Positions 9,756-19,091 of a DNA stretch of 64,000 nucleotides are shown here, piece after piece. The stretch is from NCBI RefSeq assembly GCF_003590335.1, contig NZ_MIET01000035.1, positions 81,840 to 145,839 of the forward strand, in the 5' to 3' direction. Made by a program: the position numbers and the translations under genes. Position 1 is the first letter of the stretch. Every line of letters begins with the position of its first letter. Source of the DNA: Pseudoalteromonas sp. MSK9-3. Lineage in GTDB: Bacteria; Pseudomonadota; Gammaproteobacteria; Enterobacterales; Alteromonadaceae. The notes beneath the pieces were generated by a model. It saw nothing but the letters and a program-made list of their open reading frames with translations, ran no database searches and was not told where the DNA came from.

Positions 9756-10427
9756 ATGAAAAAAGTAATCATATTTGTAACAAATCACGCAACACTTGGC
9801 AGTACCGATCAAGCAAATGGTACGTATGCCCCCGAGCTTACCCATGTTGTAAATGTGCTCAATGGTGCGGGTATTGATTATGATATAGCGTCAATACTGG
9901 GTGGAAAAGCGCCTTTATATGGCACTGAGCCTGATGGTGATGAAGTGAATCAATCAGTGCTAGGTCACTCTGGCTTTGTGAGTAAAGTGGAAAACACACT
10001 ACTTGCGGCTTCCGTTAATATTGATGACTACGATGCTGTTTTTTATCCAGGTGGTTTTGGGCTTTTAAATGATTTATTCGAAGATACCACGGTTGCGGCT
10101 TTGAGTGCTCAGCATTACGAGCATGGCGGGGTGATTGCTGCGGTATGTCATGGTCCTGCTGGGCTGTTACCGATTAAATTGAGTAATGGCGAATTACTAT
10201 TATCGTCAGTATCAGTTACTGGGTTTACGCGAGAAGAAGAGGTAGACTTTGGTACCATTAATGACATTCCTTTCTTACTTGAAGATGCATTGGCTCGAAA
10301 AGCTGTGCAATACAGCAAAAAGCAGCCATGGCAATCATTTGTTGTTGAAGACAAGCGAGTGATAACGGGTCAAAACCCCGCAAGTGCTCATGCTGTTGGC
10401 GAAGCTTTAGTAAAGTCTCTATCTTAA
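9756..10427 (+). CDS. DJ-1/PfpI-family (class I glutamine amidotransferase-like) protein
   Basis: 223 aa from the ATG at 9756, preceded by a GAGAG site. Upstream in-frame codons read through non-family sequence, so they are excluded. The start M-K-K-V-I-I-F-V-T-N, the Y-D-A-V-F-Y-P-G-G-F-G glycine turn and the nucleophile elbow A-V-C131-H-G-P-A-G-L-L are typical. Relatives are glyoxalase III / Hsp31-like deglycases or stress chaperones. Cytoplasmic; substrate unknown. Ends in front of a hairpin terminator at 10439. Confidence 0.85.
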   Translation: MKKVIIFVTNHATLGSTDQANGTYAPELTHVVNVLNGAGIDYDIASILGGKAPLYGTEPDGDEVNQSVLGHSGFVSKVENTLLAASVNIDDYDAVFYPGGFGLLNDLFEDTTVAALSAQHYEHGGVIAAVCHGPAGLLPIKLSNGELLLSSVSVTGFTREEEVDFGTINDIPFLLEDALARKAVQYSKKQPWQSFVVEDKRVITGQNPASAHAVGEALVKSLS

Positions 10428-10438
10428 ATTACATCACC

Positions 10439-10482
10439 GAGATGCCCTGTATCAGTATGTAAACACTGAATTCTGGCATCTC
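10439..10482 (+). terminator. Terminator-like hairpin after the DJ-1/PfpI gene
   Basis: GAGATGCC pairs with GGCATCTC across a 28-nt loop that contains a smaller AGT...ACT pairing, followed by TTCTTTT. It lies between the convergent DJ-1/PfpI and VOC genes. Confidence 0.6.
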
Positions 10483-10496
10483 TTCTTTTGAGTCTT

Positions 10497-10910
10497 TTAG
10501 TCACTGTTTCGCTCAGCAGGTAAATCGCTGCTGTATTCTATAAATTCGACTTCAAAGCCATCAGGGTCTATAAAGTATGCATTTTTTCGATATGGGTGAG
10601 TGTTACTGCCCATGTCGGCGTTAAACCCCGCGGCATTCATCCGATTTATGAGACTTGCTAAGTTGTTTACGACATAGCCGAAGTGCGCTAATCCTATTTG
10701 ATAACCACTTAAGTCGCGTGCAGGGTCTGTACCGTGATCGCTTAATGCAATATATTGATTGTCGTCACCAAAATGCAACCAATTTCTCGCTCGACCATTC
10801 CAGCTGTCTGACCCTGAGCATCTGATTTTCCAATGAGGAAATGCGGCTTGGTAAAAAGTTAAAGCGCGGGGCAAGTGACTTACAACTAAATTAATATGCT
10901 CTAAATACAT
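10497..10910 (-). CDS. VOC-superfamily protein (glyoxalase/bleomycin-resistance fold)
   Basis: 137 aa. The start M-Y-L-E-H-I-N-L-V-V-S-H-L carries the first metal-ligand His of the vicinal-oxygen-chelate fold. H-F-G-Y-V-V-N-N and F-I-D-P-D-G-F-E-V-E-F-I-E complete the paired beta-alpha-beta-beta-beta modules; the terminal Glu is the usual metal ligand. A good AAGGAA site precedes the ATG. Enzyme type (lyase, dioxygenase, resistance protein) cannot be assigned. A MerR-type promoter pointing at this gene lies 280 bp upstream, hinting at control by redox or electrophile stress. Confidence 0.85.
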   Translation of the reverse strand: MYLEHINLVVSHLPRALTFYQAAFPHWKIRCSGSDSWNGRARNWLHFGDDNQYIALSDHGTDPARDLSGYQIGLAHFGYVVNNLASLINRMNAAGFNADMGSNTHPYRKNAYFIDPDGFEVEFIEYSSDLPAERNSD

Positions 10911-11192
10911 GATGTTTCCTTATTTCAGGTGTTTATTATTTTAAATAACCTCAGCTCTGGATAAGCGAATTTGCCCAATAAAGCTATTTTTCTCACTCTC
11001 GGCGTTGCTTTCATTTGTAATAGCCCGCTATTACTGCATAAAAGCGCCTTGATATTGAGCAAAATATCATCATTGGATTGTACGTAAGTTTGTTTTCAAA
11101 ACATTTTCTATTCCAAAACCCTTATCCAAACCTGAGGTTAAATTGTCAAAAGCTCACGTATTTCCATTAAGCTAAATTGACTTTATAGGCCC
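10911..11192. other. Long non-coding stretch, possible dispersed repeat
   Basis: No gene on either strand. A segment at about 10995-11050 (CGGCGTTGCTTTCATTTG and the palindromic TAATAGCGGGCTATTA on the minus strand) looks like a dispersed intergenic repeat, but I see only one copy in this window. If the MerR-type promoter at 11193-11223 is active, this stretch would be a long 5' leader of the VOC transcript. The only short frame, nine codons starting near 11170, is not convincing. Confidence 0.4.
11119..11149 (-). promoter_or_regulatory. Possible second 19-bp-spacer promoter
   Basis: Minus-strand TTGACA and TAAGGG are again 19 bp apart, with the 11-bp palindrome AACCTCAGGTT exactly centred in the spacer. 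It lies 74 bp downstream of the stronger MerR-type site in the same orientation. The -10 is poor, so this may be an auxiliary operator or chance. Confidence 0.3.
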
Positions 11193-11223
11193 ACTCTAAA
11201 ACCTTAGGTTAACTTGAGGTCAA
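11193..11223 (-). promoter_or_regulatory. MerR-family (SoxR/NmlR-type) promoter-operator
   Basis: On the minus strand TTGACC and TAGAGT are separated by exactly 19 bp, the over-long spacer typical of MerR-family activated promoters. The spacer overlaps a near-palindrome at 11201-11220, ACCTTAGGTT-AACTTGAGGT. One half-site matches the E. coli soxS operator half AACTTGAGG exactly, and the palindrome sits at the same offset relative to -35 and -10. The first downstream gene on that strand is the VOC gene. No MerR-family regulator is encoded nearby, so the regulator is unknown. Confidence 0.6.
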
Positions 11224-11508
11224 GAGCGTACAGCATAAACATAAGTACACAGCTGAAATCGCACATTTTGAATTACGCGTGAATGTCGGTGGTTAGTGCT
11301 TGCTTATTGTAAGTACAATTTTGAGTGGTGATTCAATGTGGTAGTTGTGTAACAAACAAAATAACTATTAGCCAGCGGTATTAAATTTGCGTCGCAGTAA
11401 TGACGATGTCGGTGACAGACTATGAATAAATTACGTGATTGATGTACTTGTATCATGATTGATGAAAAGATACATTGAGTCTTTGCATAACCAGAATAGG
11501 GACTCGGT

Positions 11509-12180
11509 ATGCTGACAGTTCACCATTTAGAAAACTCTCAATCATTTAGGGTATTGTGGCTATTAGAAGAACTTGATGTGCCATACCATATTGAGCATTA
11601 TGCCAGAAACAAAGAAACCTCTTTAGCCCCCGACAACTTTAAGAAGCTTCACCCTGCGGGCACATCGCCTTGTATTTCTGATGGTGAGCATACCTTGCCT
11701 GAAAGCAATGCTATTTTCGAGTATATACTTGATAAGTATGGTAATACAGAACTTAGAAGCCTTGATGTAGAGCAACATAGAGTCTCTTATTTATATTGGT
11801 TTCATAGTGCGCAAGGGAGCTTAATGCCTTTGCTCACCGAGTCGCTTATTTTTAAACGCATGATCAGTAAGTCTCCTGTATTTATCCGGCCAATCATTCG
11901 GGTGGTGGTAAGTAAGGTCCAAAGCAGTTATTTAAACCCCCGCTTAAATAAATTAATCTCTCATATTGAACAGACTCTAAAACACGCTCGGTGGTTTGCA
12001 GGAGATACCTTTACTGCGGCTGATATAGTGATGGGATATTGTATGGAGGTTGCTATTGCGAGAGTGAAGTTGGGCAATGACTACCCTAATATTCACCGCT
12101 TCGTTGCGGATATAAAGCGCCGTCCAGCGTATCAAAAAGCACTCGATAAGAATGGACCTTTTACGCCATTAGTTGATTAA
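11509..12180 (+). CDS. Glutathione S-transferase family protein
   Basis: 223 aa. The N-terminal thioredoxin-like half has S-F-R-V-L-W-L-L-E-E-L and the glutathione-binding L-P-E-S-N-A-I-F-E-Y-I (E-S contacts the gamma-glutamyl group). The C-terminal helical half has the capping motif F-T-A-A-D-I-V-M-G. This is the bacterial beta/theta-like GST layout; cytosolic. AGGGA lies about 9 nt before the ATG. Substrate unknown. It precedes ltaE by 96 bp and could share its transcript. Confidence 0.9.
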   Translation: MLTVHHLENSQSFRVLWLLEELDVPYHIEHYARNKETSLAPDNFKKLHPAGTSPCISDGEHTLPESNAIFEYILDKYGNTELRSLDVEQHRVSYLYWFHSAQGSLMPLLTESLIFKRMISKSPVFIRPIIRVVVSKVQSSYLNPRLNKLISHIEQTLKHARWFAGDTFTAADIVMGYCMEVAIARVKLGNDYPNIHRFVADIKRRPAYQKALDKNGPFTPLVD

Positions 12181-12276
12181 TAAAATGTGTAAAATGATTG
12201 AAAGTAGAGGAGATGAAACTCCCTAAATATGCCTTGATGGCTTTATCGAAGACCATAAAAAATAAGGAACGATAAA

Positions 12277-13290
12277 ATGATAGATTTTCGCTCAGATACA
12301 GTAACAAGACCATGCACTCAGATGAAAAAGGCCATGTTCGAGGCGGAGCTGGGTGATGATGTGTATGGAGACGATCCAACGGTTAATGCCCTTGAGCAAT
12401 ATGCCAGTGAACGGCATGGTTTTGAAGGCGCACTTTTTACAAGCTCAGGTACGCAGGCCAATTTACTGGCATTGATGGCGCATTGTGAGCGGGGCGATGA
12501 ATATTTATGTGGGCAAAATGCACATAATTATAAATATGAAGCGGGTGGTGCTGCAGTATTAGGGTCTGTTCAGCCACAACCGATTGAGAATGAAGCCGAT
12601 GGTAGCCTATGTTTTACTAAATTGAAGTCAGCAATTAAAGCCGATGACTTTCATTTTGCGCGTACAAAATTGCTGAGCCTTGAGAATACCATTGGCGGTC
12701 AAGTACTCAGTCTGGAATACATGGCGCAAGCACAGCTGTTTTGTGAACAGAACCAGCTGATTTTACATTTAGATGGTGCCAGAGTTTACAATGCGGCCAT
12801 GGCATTGGGCGTGGATGTTACGCAAATAAGTCAGTACTTTGACTCAATGACCGTGTGTTTGTCTAAAGGGTTAGGTGCGCCTATTGGATCATTATTACTG
12901 GGTGACAAAGCATTTATCGCTAAAGCGCGTCGGATCCGAAAAATGCTAGGCGGAGGCATGCGTCAAGCTGGTTTTCTCGCGGCAGCAGGGCAATATGCGC
13001 TCTTAAATAATGTTGAACGCTTAGCTGAAGACCATGACAATGCAACGTATTTAGCAAAGCAGCTAAACGAAGTGAAAGGCTTTAATACTAGCGCTTATCG
13101 TGTAAGTACGAATATTGTGTATGTAGATGTTGCGACCGATATTGACATAGAAACTATGACGACAGAGTTGATGAAAAATAAGATACTCATATCTTCAAGT
13201 TATGTTGGGATGAGGCTTGTTACTCATAAAGACATTTCTCAGGGAGATATTGACACGCTAATCTCAGTGCTGAAAAAACAGTTCAATTGA
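12277..13290 (+). CDS. ltaE: Low-specificity L-threonine aldolase
   Basis: 337 aa, close to the 333 aa of E. coli LtaE. It starts M-I-D-F-R-S-D-T-V-T, a signature of the family. The PLP-binding lysine is K197 in L-S-K-G-L-G-A-P-I-G, the same number as in the E. coli enzyme. L-H-L-D-G-A-R supplies the Asp that contacts the PLP pyridine nitrogen. It cleaves L-threonine or L-allo-threonine to glycine and acetaldehyde in the cytoplasm. AAGGA precedes the start; a strong terminator follows at 13331. Confidence 0.95.
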   Translation: MIDFRSDTVTRPCTQMKKAMFEAELGDDVYGDDPTVNALEQYASERHGFEGALFTSSGTQANLLALMAHCERGDEYLCGQNAHNYKYEAGGAAVLGSVQPQPIENEADGSLCFTKLKSAIKADDFHFARTKLLSLENTIGGQVLSLEYMAQAQLFCEQNQLILHLDGARVYNAAMALGVDVTQISQYFDSMTVCLSKGLGAPIGSLLLGDKAFIAKARRIRKMLGGGMRQAGFLAAAGQYALLNNVERLAEDHDNATYLAKQLNEVKGFNTSAYRVSTNIVYVDVATDIDIETMTTELMKNKILISSSYVGMRLVTHKDISQGDIDTLISVLKKQFN

Positions 13291-13330
13291 AAATGCAATG
13301 CTAGTCTTTATTTGAATCTGTATTTAGATA

Positions 13331-13364
13331 AAAACCCCAAGCTATTAATAGGTTGGGGTTTTTT
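13331..13364. terminator. Bidirectional rho-independent terminator
   Basis: A perfect 10-bp stem AAAACCCCAA / TTGGGGTTTT with a 12-nt loop. T-runs on one strand and A-runs on the other suit both convergent genes, ltaE (plus) and the M6 protease (minus). Confidence 0.85.
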
Positions 13365-13388
13365 ACTAGTATTTAGTTCTATCGAAGT

Positions 13389-15593
13389 TTACCAAATTTT
13401 CGAGACTTTAATAGATGCGACAGACTTGTCTTCACTTTGTTCTAAGACATCAATAATAATACCTTTTGATGGCAGTTTTCGACCTGTAGCGGGTCGAAGG
13501 TAATTAGAGTAATCATCCCAATCGATGAAGCGAGGGTTATTGTTTATGAAAGGATCGCTAGCAGAAATACCGCGCGTGATACTTGACCAGTCAAAAGGTT
13601 CTTGTAGATCTAAACCAAAAGCGGCATCACGGATTTGCAGTGAAGAGCCCGCCATTTCACCTGTATTGAAAAATATAGGGTTTCTATCCGCATCAACGAG
13701 TCCTAACCAACCTTCACCTGGGTGATTTGCAACGTGGTTATCGCCTTGCGTTACAGTATTTAGCCCACCATCACTCTCTGGACGGAATGAGGTATCTACA
13801 TACCACACTAACATTCCTGGTGTATAGCTTGCGCCAAAACTGGCTTTTGCTAGAGACTCATCAACACCTGCATGCTGACGCCATTCTACTAAGTAGTAAT
13901 GAGGATAACTAAAGTAACCATTCGATGCATCAAAGCCGTTAATGGTGAGTCCGTCGTTAGTTTGATTATCAGCATCGAAACTCACTATTTGACCAGAAGT
14001 TGCATTAACATCGATATCATCAAACATCATGCCTATAAAGCCAGTATTGAACGCCCAATATTGAATCGATACTGTGATCTCTTGACCTGCAAAGTAAGTT
14101 AAATCAAAGGCCGCGTTTTGTGTACCGTCAGAATTGCCAGTAAAACCTTCTCCGATGTAGTTTGAGAATCGACTTGAACTGTCGGTGATATTTCCTGAAA
14201 CAATAGACTCTTGGCCCAAAGCATCAAATACTCGTACTTGAGCTAAAGAGTTATTCGCGTCTGAATCATAATCAGCACTAAATGTTAATTCAGCGGCTTC
14301 TTCTGATGTTAAGTCGACTTTAAATTCAAGTGTGTATATTGCTAGATTTGAGTCAGGAATTGGTGATGTGATAAAGCCTTTATTATCGCTAGGCGTAAGC
14401 TTTTGCACTGATTTGTCATCTAAATCGATTCGCACATAGTCATTGTTTTCACCACGAATAGATGCAGTATCAAGTTTTAGAACAGTACCTGATGGGGTGA
14501 GTTCACTCTCGTGCAAATCTGTTCCTACGAACCAGTTACCACCAAGAGAGGTTTGCAAATATTGTTTGGCAAAAGGGCTTAGTCCTGTTGGAGCTGTGCC
14601 AGAAATCTCACCGCCGTAAGAGCCGGACGACATAGCAGACCAGAAGCCAACTAAAGACCCCGGTGCTTTAACGATCTCACCAAGACCATCCTCTGAATAC
14701 TGTGTGTCATATTCGTCTGGTAAGCCTAAGTCATGACCATATTCATGGGCTGAGACACCTGCTGCCCCATCAACTGGCTGAACTGTATAATCGTGGATCC
14801 TATAACCAGTATCACCAATTTCTTGAAAGCCGACCGATGAGCGATGAGACCAAATTGCATCTTCGCCAAGTGCGCCACCGCCAGCAGCTTGGTCGATTGA
14901 TGAATGGTATACCATGATATGATCGATGATCCCATCAGGTTCTCTTAAATCGCCATCGCCGTCATAATCGTAACGATCTTCTTGGTCAAAATAACTTAGA
15001 TCAATTGCAGGATCGTTAGCCGCATGGTTAATTGCTTCCAATACTAATTCACGCGTGTTTTGATCTTTTGAGCCTTGGCTTGGTGCACCATAATATGCTG
15101 CATTATTTTGAGCTGTATACCAACCAGCTACTTGACCTTCTACTTGATAAGAGCCGCCACTTTGGTCTAAAAAGTATTGCTTCATGCTGATCAAGTTTTG
15201 CTGACTTGGCCCTGAGTAGCCATTATCAGAAAACAGCATGTTCGCATAGTGCTCTGGTGAATAATCAGTATAGTAATTTCTTGTTAAATCGGGCGTTACT
15301 GCATTTACGGGGTAATCTGGGAAATCGATAAGTATAGCGAGTACTCTGTCCGTTGTTACAGGGCCATTCCAAGCTCTGCCTTTGGCTGTCGTAGGCTGTG
15401 ATGCATCAAAGCCTTTATTACTTTGCTGGCCTCGAGCGTTATGCCATAACTTTTTAAGTGATTGATTTCTAGTTATTTCGGCAGAACCGCCATTTTTTTC
15501 TAGTTCTGGTTGTAAATTTGTAACTGCGTTGTTGGCAAATACTGAACTACAGGATAAAGCGATGGAAGTCGCTATTATTGTTTTTCTTAACAT
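13389..15593 (-). CDS. Secreted M6-family (immune inhibitor A-like) metalloprotease
   Basis: 734 aa from the ATG at 15593, where AGGG lies just upstream and a clear signal peptide begins (M-L-R-K-T-I-I-A...V-F-A). The zinc site is H-E-Y-G-H-D-L-G-L-P-D-E-Y-D near residue 275, the HExxHxxGxxD/E form found in peptidase family M6. D-Y-D-G-D-G-D upstream may bind calcium. The C-terminal half contains beta-rich segments typical of InhA-like proteases. Family members are zymogen-derived secreted proteases that degrade host or matrix proteins; this one is presumably exported for protein scavenging. Single gene. Confidence 0.9.
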   Translation of the reverse strand: MLRKTIIATSIALSCSSVFANNAVTNLQPELEKNGGSAEITRNQSLKKLWHNARGQQSNKGFDASQPTTAKGRAWNGPVTTDRVLAILIDFPDYPVNAVTPDLTRNYYTDYSPEHYANMLFSDNGYSGPSQQNLISMKQYFLDQSGGSYQVEGQVAGWYTAQNNAAYYGAPSQGSKDQNTRELVLEAINHAANDPAIDLSYFDQEDRYDYDGDGDLREPDGIIDHIMVYHSSIDQAAGGGALGEDAIWSHRSSVGFQEIGDTGYRIHDYTVQPVDGAAGVSAHEYGHDLGLPDEYDTQYSEDGLGEIVKAPGSLVGFWSAMSSGSYGGEISGTAPTGLSPFAKQYLQTSLGGNWFVGTDLHESELTPSGTVLKLDTASIRGENNDYVRIDLDDKSVQKLTPSDNKGFITSPIPDSNLAIYTLEFKVDLTSEEAAELTFSADYDSDANNSLAQVRVFDALGQESIVSGNITDSSSRFSNYIGEGFTGNSDGTQNAAFDLTYFAGQEITVSIQYWAFNTGFIGMMFDDIDVNATSGQIVSFDADNQTNDGLTINGFDASNGYFSYPHYYLVEWRQHAGVDESLAKASFGASYTPGMLVWYVDTSFRPESDGGLNTVTQGDNHVANHPGEGWLGLVDADRNPIFFNTGEMAGSSLQIRDAAFGLDLQEPFDWSSITRGISASDPFINNNPRFIDWDDYSNYLRPATGRKLPSKGIIIDVLEQSEDKSVASIKVSKIW

Positions 15594-15851
15594 TGTTAAC
15601 CCTAACGTTTTTATTGTGTTTTTTTGTTTGTGAAGTACATTCACTGTAAGAAATGTACCTTTAATAGGGTTTTTATGTCAATGATTTGTTTTATCTTCCA
15701 TAGGCTAAATAAGTCTATATAGGTATGTTTTAGGAGCATGTCACTAAGTTAGTCTGGTAAACATGTTCTGATTTTAATTATTACGTAAAAAGCCATAGTA
15801 TACGATGGCTTTATACAAATAAGCAGCCCAATACGTGTCAAAATGTCGATG

Positions 15852-16328
15852 TTAATTTAGAGTATCTATCCTATCAATGATTACATGTCTTTGTTTTATG
15901 TAACACCTATTTGAATCTACTACGAGTTCATCTTCATATCGACCATTGATAATCTGGGTTTGAGCGGCGTGCTTATGCTTGTCTTTGAGGTATAAAATAA
16001 AGTGTGATCGGTTCGTGAGTGTATTACGATTGTATCGTTGTACGTTCATACTGGTGATCATATGAATACTCTTTTTATTTATTAACGCTGTTGCTACGCG
16101 AGCAGCAATCACATCGTTTCCTTTTAACGCAATATTCAACTTTGGAACTGAAAAAGTTGCGTCTGGCGTAAATAGAGATTGATAGCTTTTTATGGGTCCC
16201 TTATCTCGATACTGAGGGTACTTCATAAGAGTTTCCTCACAGTTTGCAATGGCGCCTGTGTTATGTTGGTTTACTTGGCATCCAAGTAACATAAGAGTAA
16301 GAGGTAAGGCTATTAACACTTTGTACAT
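15852..16328 (-). CDS. Small lipoprotein with SnoaL/NTF2-like fold
   Basis: 158 aa. The signal ends in the lipobox M-L-L-G-C (Cys 17). The mature part has L-F-T-P-D-A-T-F-S-V-P near residue 52 and alternating strands with I-I-N-G-R-Y-E-D-E-L near residue 125, the pattern of SnoaL-like (nuclear-transport-factor-2 fold) domains. No catalytic residues can be assigned. Single gene with 200-bp gaps on both sides that show no recognised element. Confidence 0.6.
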   Translation of the reverse strand: MYKVLIALPLTLMLLGCQVNQHNTGAIANCEETLMKYPQYRDKGPIKSYQSLFTPDATFSVPKLNIALKGNDVIAARVATALINKKSIHMITSMNVQRYNRNTLTNRSHFILYLKDKHKHAAQTQIINGRYEDELVVDSNRCYIKQRHVIIDRIDTLN

Positions 16329-16567
16329 TTTTATCCTTGATCATCTCGGTTAGTGGTGTCGTGAATATTGGTTCTTCTACTCAATCGTACATTAATTTAA
16401 CAATGTAGAGTAAATATGAAGTCGTGTTAGTTTTAACTTAACACCTTATGCTGGTATACACCGTCGTTTCCGTCTATTTCATCGTGTTTCCGTTATTTAC
16501 GAGCGACACCCTACTGAGTCTGAGCTATATTGCCAATTCATCTAATTAATAAAAAGAGCAAAGGAAT

Positions 16568-18739
16568 ATGAATAAATTATTTATTGCCTGCTTAGTGTCA
16601 TCTAGTATTGCTGTTATTTTAACAGGTTGTGAAAACACGTCATCGAAAGCTCCTGGTATTGAAGATACTGTTGAGAAAGTCGCTATATCTCCCCCTATTG
16701 CAGAGAAAGTAGCACACGTAACAAAAATTCATGGTTATGAAATGCGTGATGATTATCATTGGTTACGTGATGATTCCCGCAGTGATGCAAAAGTTCTCGC
16801 GCATTTAACACAAGAAAATATATACAGTGACTCAATACTTAAGCCTACAGAGCAATTGCAAAGTACGTTATTTAATGAAATCAAAGGTCGAATGGTTAAA
16901 GATAATCGCTCGGTACCCGTTAAAGATGGCCAGTTTTATTATTTTACTGAAACTTTAGGTGAGCAAGAATACCCCTCTTTGTATAGAAGTACCCATGTTT
17001 CGGGAAGTAGCCCTACGCTACTATTTAATATGAATGATCATGCTAAAGAACATGATTATTACAATATTGCAGATTTCTCAGCAAGCCCGAATAATCGACT
17101 TTTAGCATATTCTGAAGATACGCTTAGCCGCCGCATTTATACTATTCGTATAAAAGATCTGTCTACTGGCAATAATTTGCAAACAGAGCTAGAAGGTGCA
17201 CAAGGCGGTGTTGTTTGGGGGAACGATAACAAAACATTGTATTATGTGAAAAAAGATCCAGTGTCTTTGTTAGGTAACCAAGTTTTTAGGCATACTTTAG
17301 GTCAACCTCAAAGTAGCGATGAGTTGGTCTACGAAGAGAAAGATAACACTTATTATACTTATATTAGTAAGAGTAAAGATGGTAAATATATTTATATCCA
17401 CCACTCTAGTACTGAGTCAAAGGGGGTTTCATTAATTGATGCTAATGACCGAATGTCTGTACCTGAACGTTTTATTACACGAGAAAAAGGCCTAGAGTAC
17501 AGTGTCTCAAAGTTAAATGATTGGTTCTATATTTCAACCAACTTAAATGCGGTTAACTTCAAACTAATGAAAGTTCATGAAACGAAGTTTTCAGATAAAA
17601 ATGATTGGCAAACAGTGGTTGAACATGATGTTCAAGAAAAGTTCGAACGCGTCGTATTATTTGATGCTCACTTGGTGTATCAGACGCGAAAAATGGGGCA
17701 GTCTTATATCACGATTAGAGATTTAACCGATGGCTATGAGCATCAGTTAAAGTTTAACGATCCCGCTTACTTGGTTAGATTAACGGGCAACCGTGAATTG
17801 GATAACACTGCTGTAAGGTTGAGTTACTCAAGTATGACGACGCCGATGACCACCTTTGAAGTAGACTTAAAAAACTATGGCAAAACGACGTTAAAAGAAA
17901 CCCAGGTTCTAGGCGATTTTAATTCAGATAATTATGCCTCTGAACGCCTCTTTATCACTGCGAGAGATGGAGTTAAAGTTCCTGTGTCTTTGGTTTATAA
18001 AAAGTCGTTGTTTAAAAAGGATGGCTCAAACCCCCTTCTACAATACGCTTATGGGTCTTATGGATATACAAAGGATGCGAGCTTTTCAAATGCATCGCTG
18101 AGTTTACTCGACCGTGGTTTTGTCTACGCTATTGCACATATACGTGGCTCTCAAATGTTGGGCAGGCAATGGTATGAGGATGGTAAAAAATTAAATAAAA
18201 AGAACACCTTTAATGACTTTGTTGATGTAACTCGTGGGCTTGTTACACAAGGTTATGCGAATGCAAATAAAGTATACGCGCAAGGGGGAAGTGCAGGAGG
18301 CTTGCTCATGGGCGCCGTCGTAAACCAAGCACCAGAGCTTTACCATGGAGTACATGCAGCAGTCCCATTTGTTGATGTGATAAATACCATGCTGGATGAA
18401 ACACTGCCACTGACAACCAATGAGTATGATGAGTGGGGTAACCCGAACGATAAAACTTATTTTGATTACATGCGTTCTTATTCACCTTATGATCAAGTGT
18501 CTAATCAAGATTATCCAAATATGTTGGTCACGACGGGGTTGCATGATTCTCAGGTACAATACTTTGAACCAGCAAAGTGGGTTGCGAAGCTAAGAGAAAA
18601 GAAAACTGATAACAATAAGCTGTTGTTTAAAGTTGATATGCAAGCAGGACATGGCGGTGCATCAGGACGTTATAAAAGTATCAAAGATAGAGCGCTACAT
18701 TATGCTTTTTTTATTGAGTTAGCCAACGGCCGACTATAA
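16568..18739 (+). CDS. Oligopeptidase B-like S9 peptidase, predicted lipoprotein
   Basis: 723 aa. The N-terminal beta-propeller begins at about residue 45 with D-D-Y-H-W-L-R-D-D. The catalytic alpha/beta-hydrolase domain has Y-A-Y-G-S-Y-G, nucleophile S575 in G-G-S-A-G-G, an Asp in T-G-L-H-D-S-Q-V and a His in A-G-H-G-G-A. This matches oligopeptidase B, which cuts short peptides after Arg or Lys. Unlike the cytoplasmic E. coli PtrB, it has a signal with lipobox I-L-T-G-C, so it should be a membrane-anchored periplasmic enzyme. AAAGGA precedes the ATG. Single gene with its own terminator at 18751. Confidence 0.9.
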   Translation: MNKLFIACLVSSSIAVILTGCENTSSKAPGIEDTVEKVAISPPIAEKVAHVTKIHGYEMRDDYHWLRDDSRSDAKVLAHLTQENIYSDSILKPTEQLQSTLFNEIKGRMVKDNRSVPVKDGQFYYFTETLGEQEYPSLYRSTHVSGSSPTLLFNMNDHAKEHDYYNIADFSASPNNRLLAYSEDTLSRRIYTIRIKDLSTGNNLQTELEGAQGGVVWGNDNKTLYYVKKDPVSLLGNQVFRHTLGQPQSSDELVYEEKDNTYYTYISKSKDGKYIYIHHSSTESKGVSLIDANDRMSVPERFITREKGLEYSVSKLNDWFYISTNLNAVNFKLMKVHETKFSDKNDWQTVVEHDVQEKFERVVLFDAHLVYQTRKMGQSYITIRDLTDGYEHQLKFNDPAYLVRLTGNRELDNTAVRLSYSSMTTPMTTFEVDLKNYGKTTLKETQVLGDFNSDNYASERLFITARDGVKVPVSLVYKKSLFKKDGSNPLLQYAYGSYGYTKDASFSNASLSLLDRGFVYAIAHIRGSQMLGRQWYEDGKKLNKKNTFNDFVDVTRGLVTQGYANANKVYAQGGSAGGLLMGAVVNQAPELYHGVHAAVPFVDVINTMLDETLPLTTNEYDEWGNPNDKTYFDYMRSYSPYDQVSNQDYPNMLVTTGLHDSQVQYFEPAKWVAKLREKKTDNNKLLFKVDMQAGHGGASGRYKSIKDRALHYAFFIELANGRL

Positions 18740-18750
18740 GAAGTGTTCGG

Positions 18751-18783
18751 GTGGCACTAAGTTATTCTATTTTTTAGTGCCAC
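18751..18783 (+). terminator. Rho-independent terminator after oligopeptidase B
   Basis: A perfect 10-bp stem GTGGCACTAA / TTAGTGCCAC with a 13-nt loop, followed by TTGGTTT. The rest of 18784-19091 shows no gene, only AT-rich sequence expected to hold the promoter of the next gene. Confidence 0.75.
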
Positions 18784-19091
18784 TTGGTTTAGGCTAGGTT
18801 TACACTGAATTGACCCGTTTTCTGCGCATAATCTTGTATGATATGTCTCACATGATAGCTGAGGTTTTTTCTTTCTCCACTGAAATCGTATTCGCGACTT
18901 ATAAAATTAGTCCTTTTGTCTATTTATTAATTATTTCATACTCTTTCTTACTGAATAAAATGGGTTGATAGTGAAGTGCAAGCCATGTTTCGGTATTCAG
19001 ATAAATCTTACAGTGAATATTTAATTCTAACTACCCTGTTATGATAGAGTAATAACTTTAGCTACTACATAGATATGGATATCTCAATATT

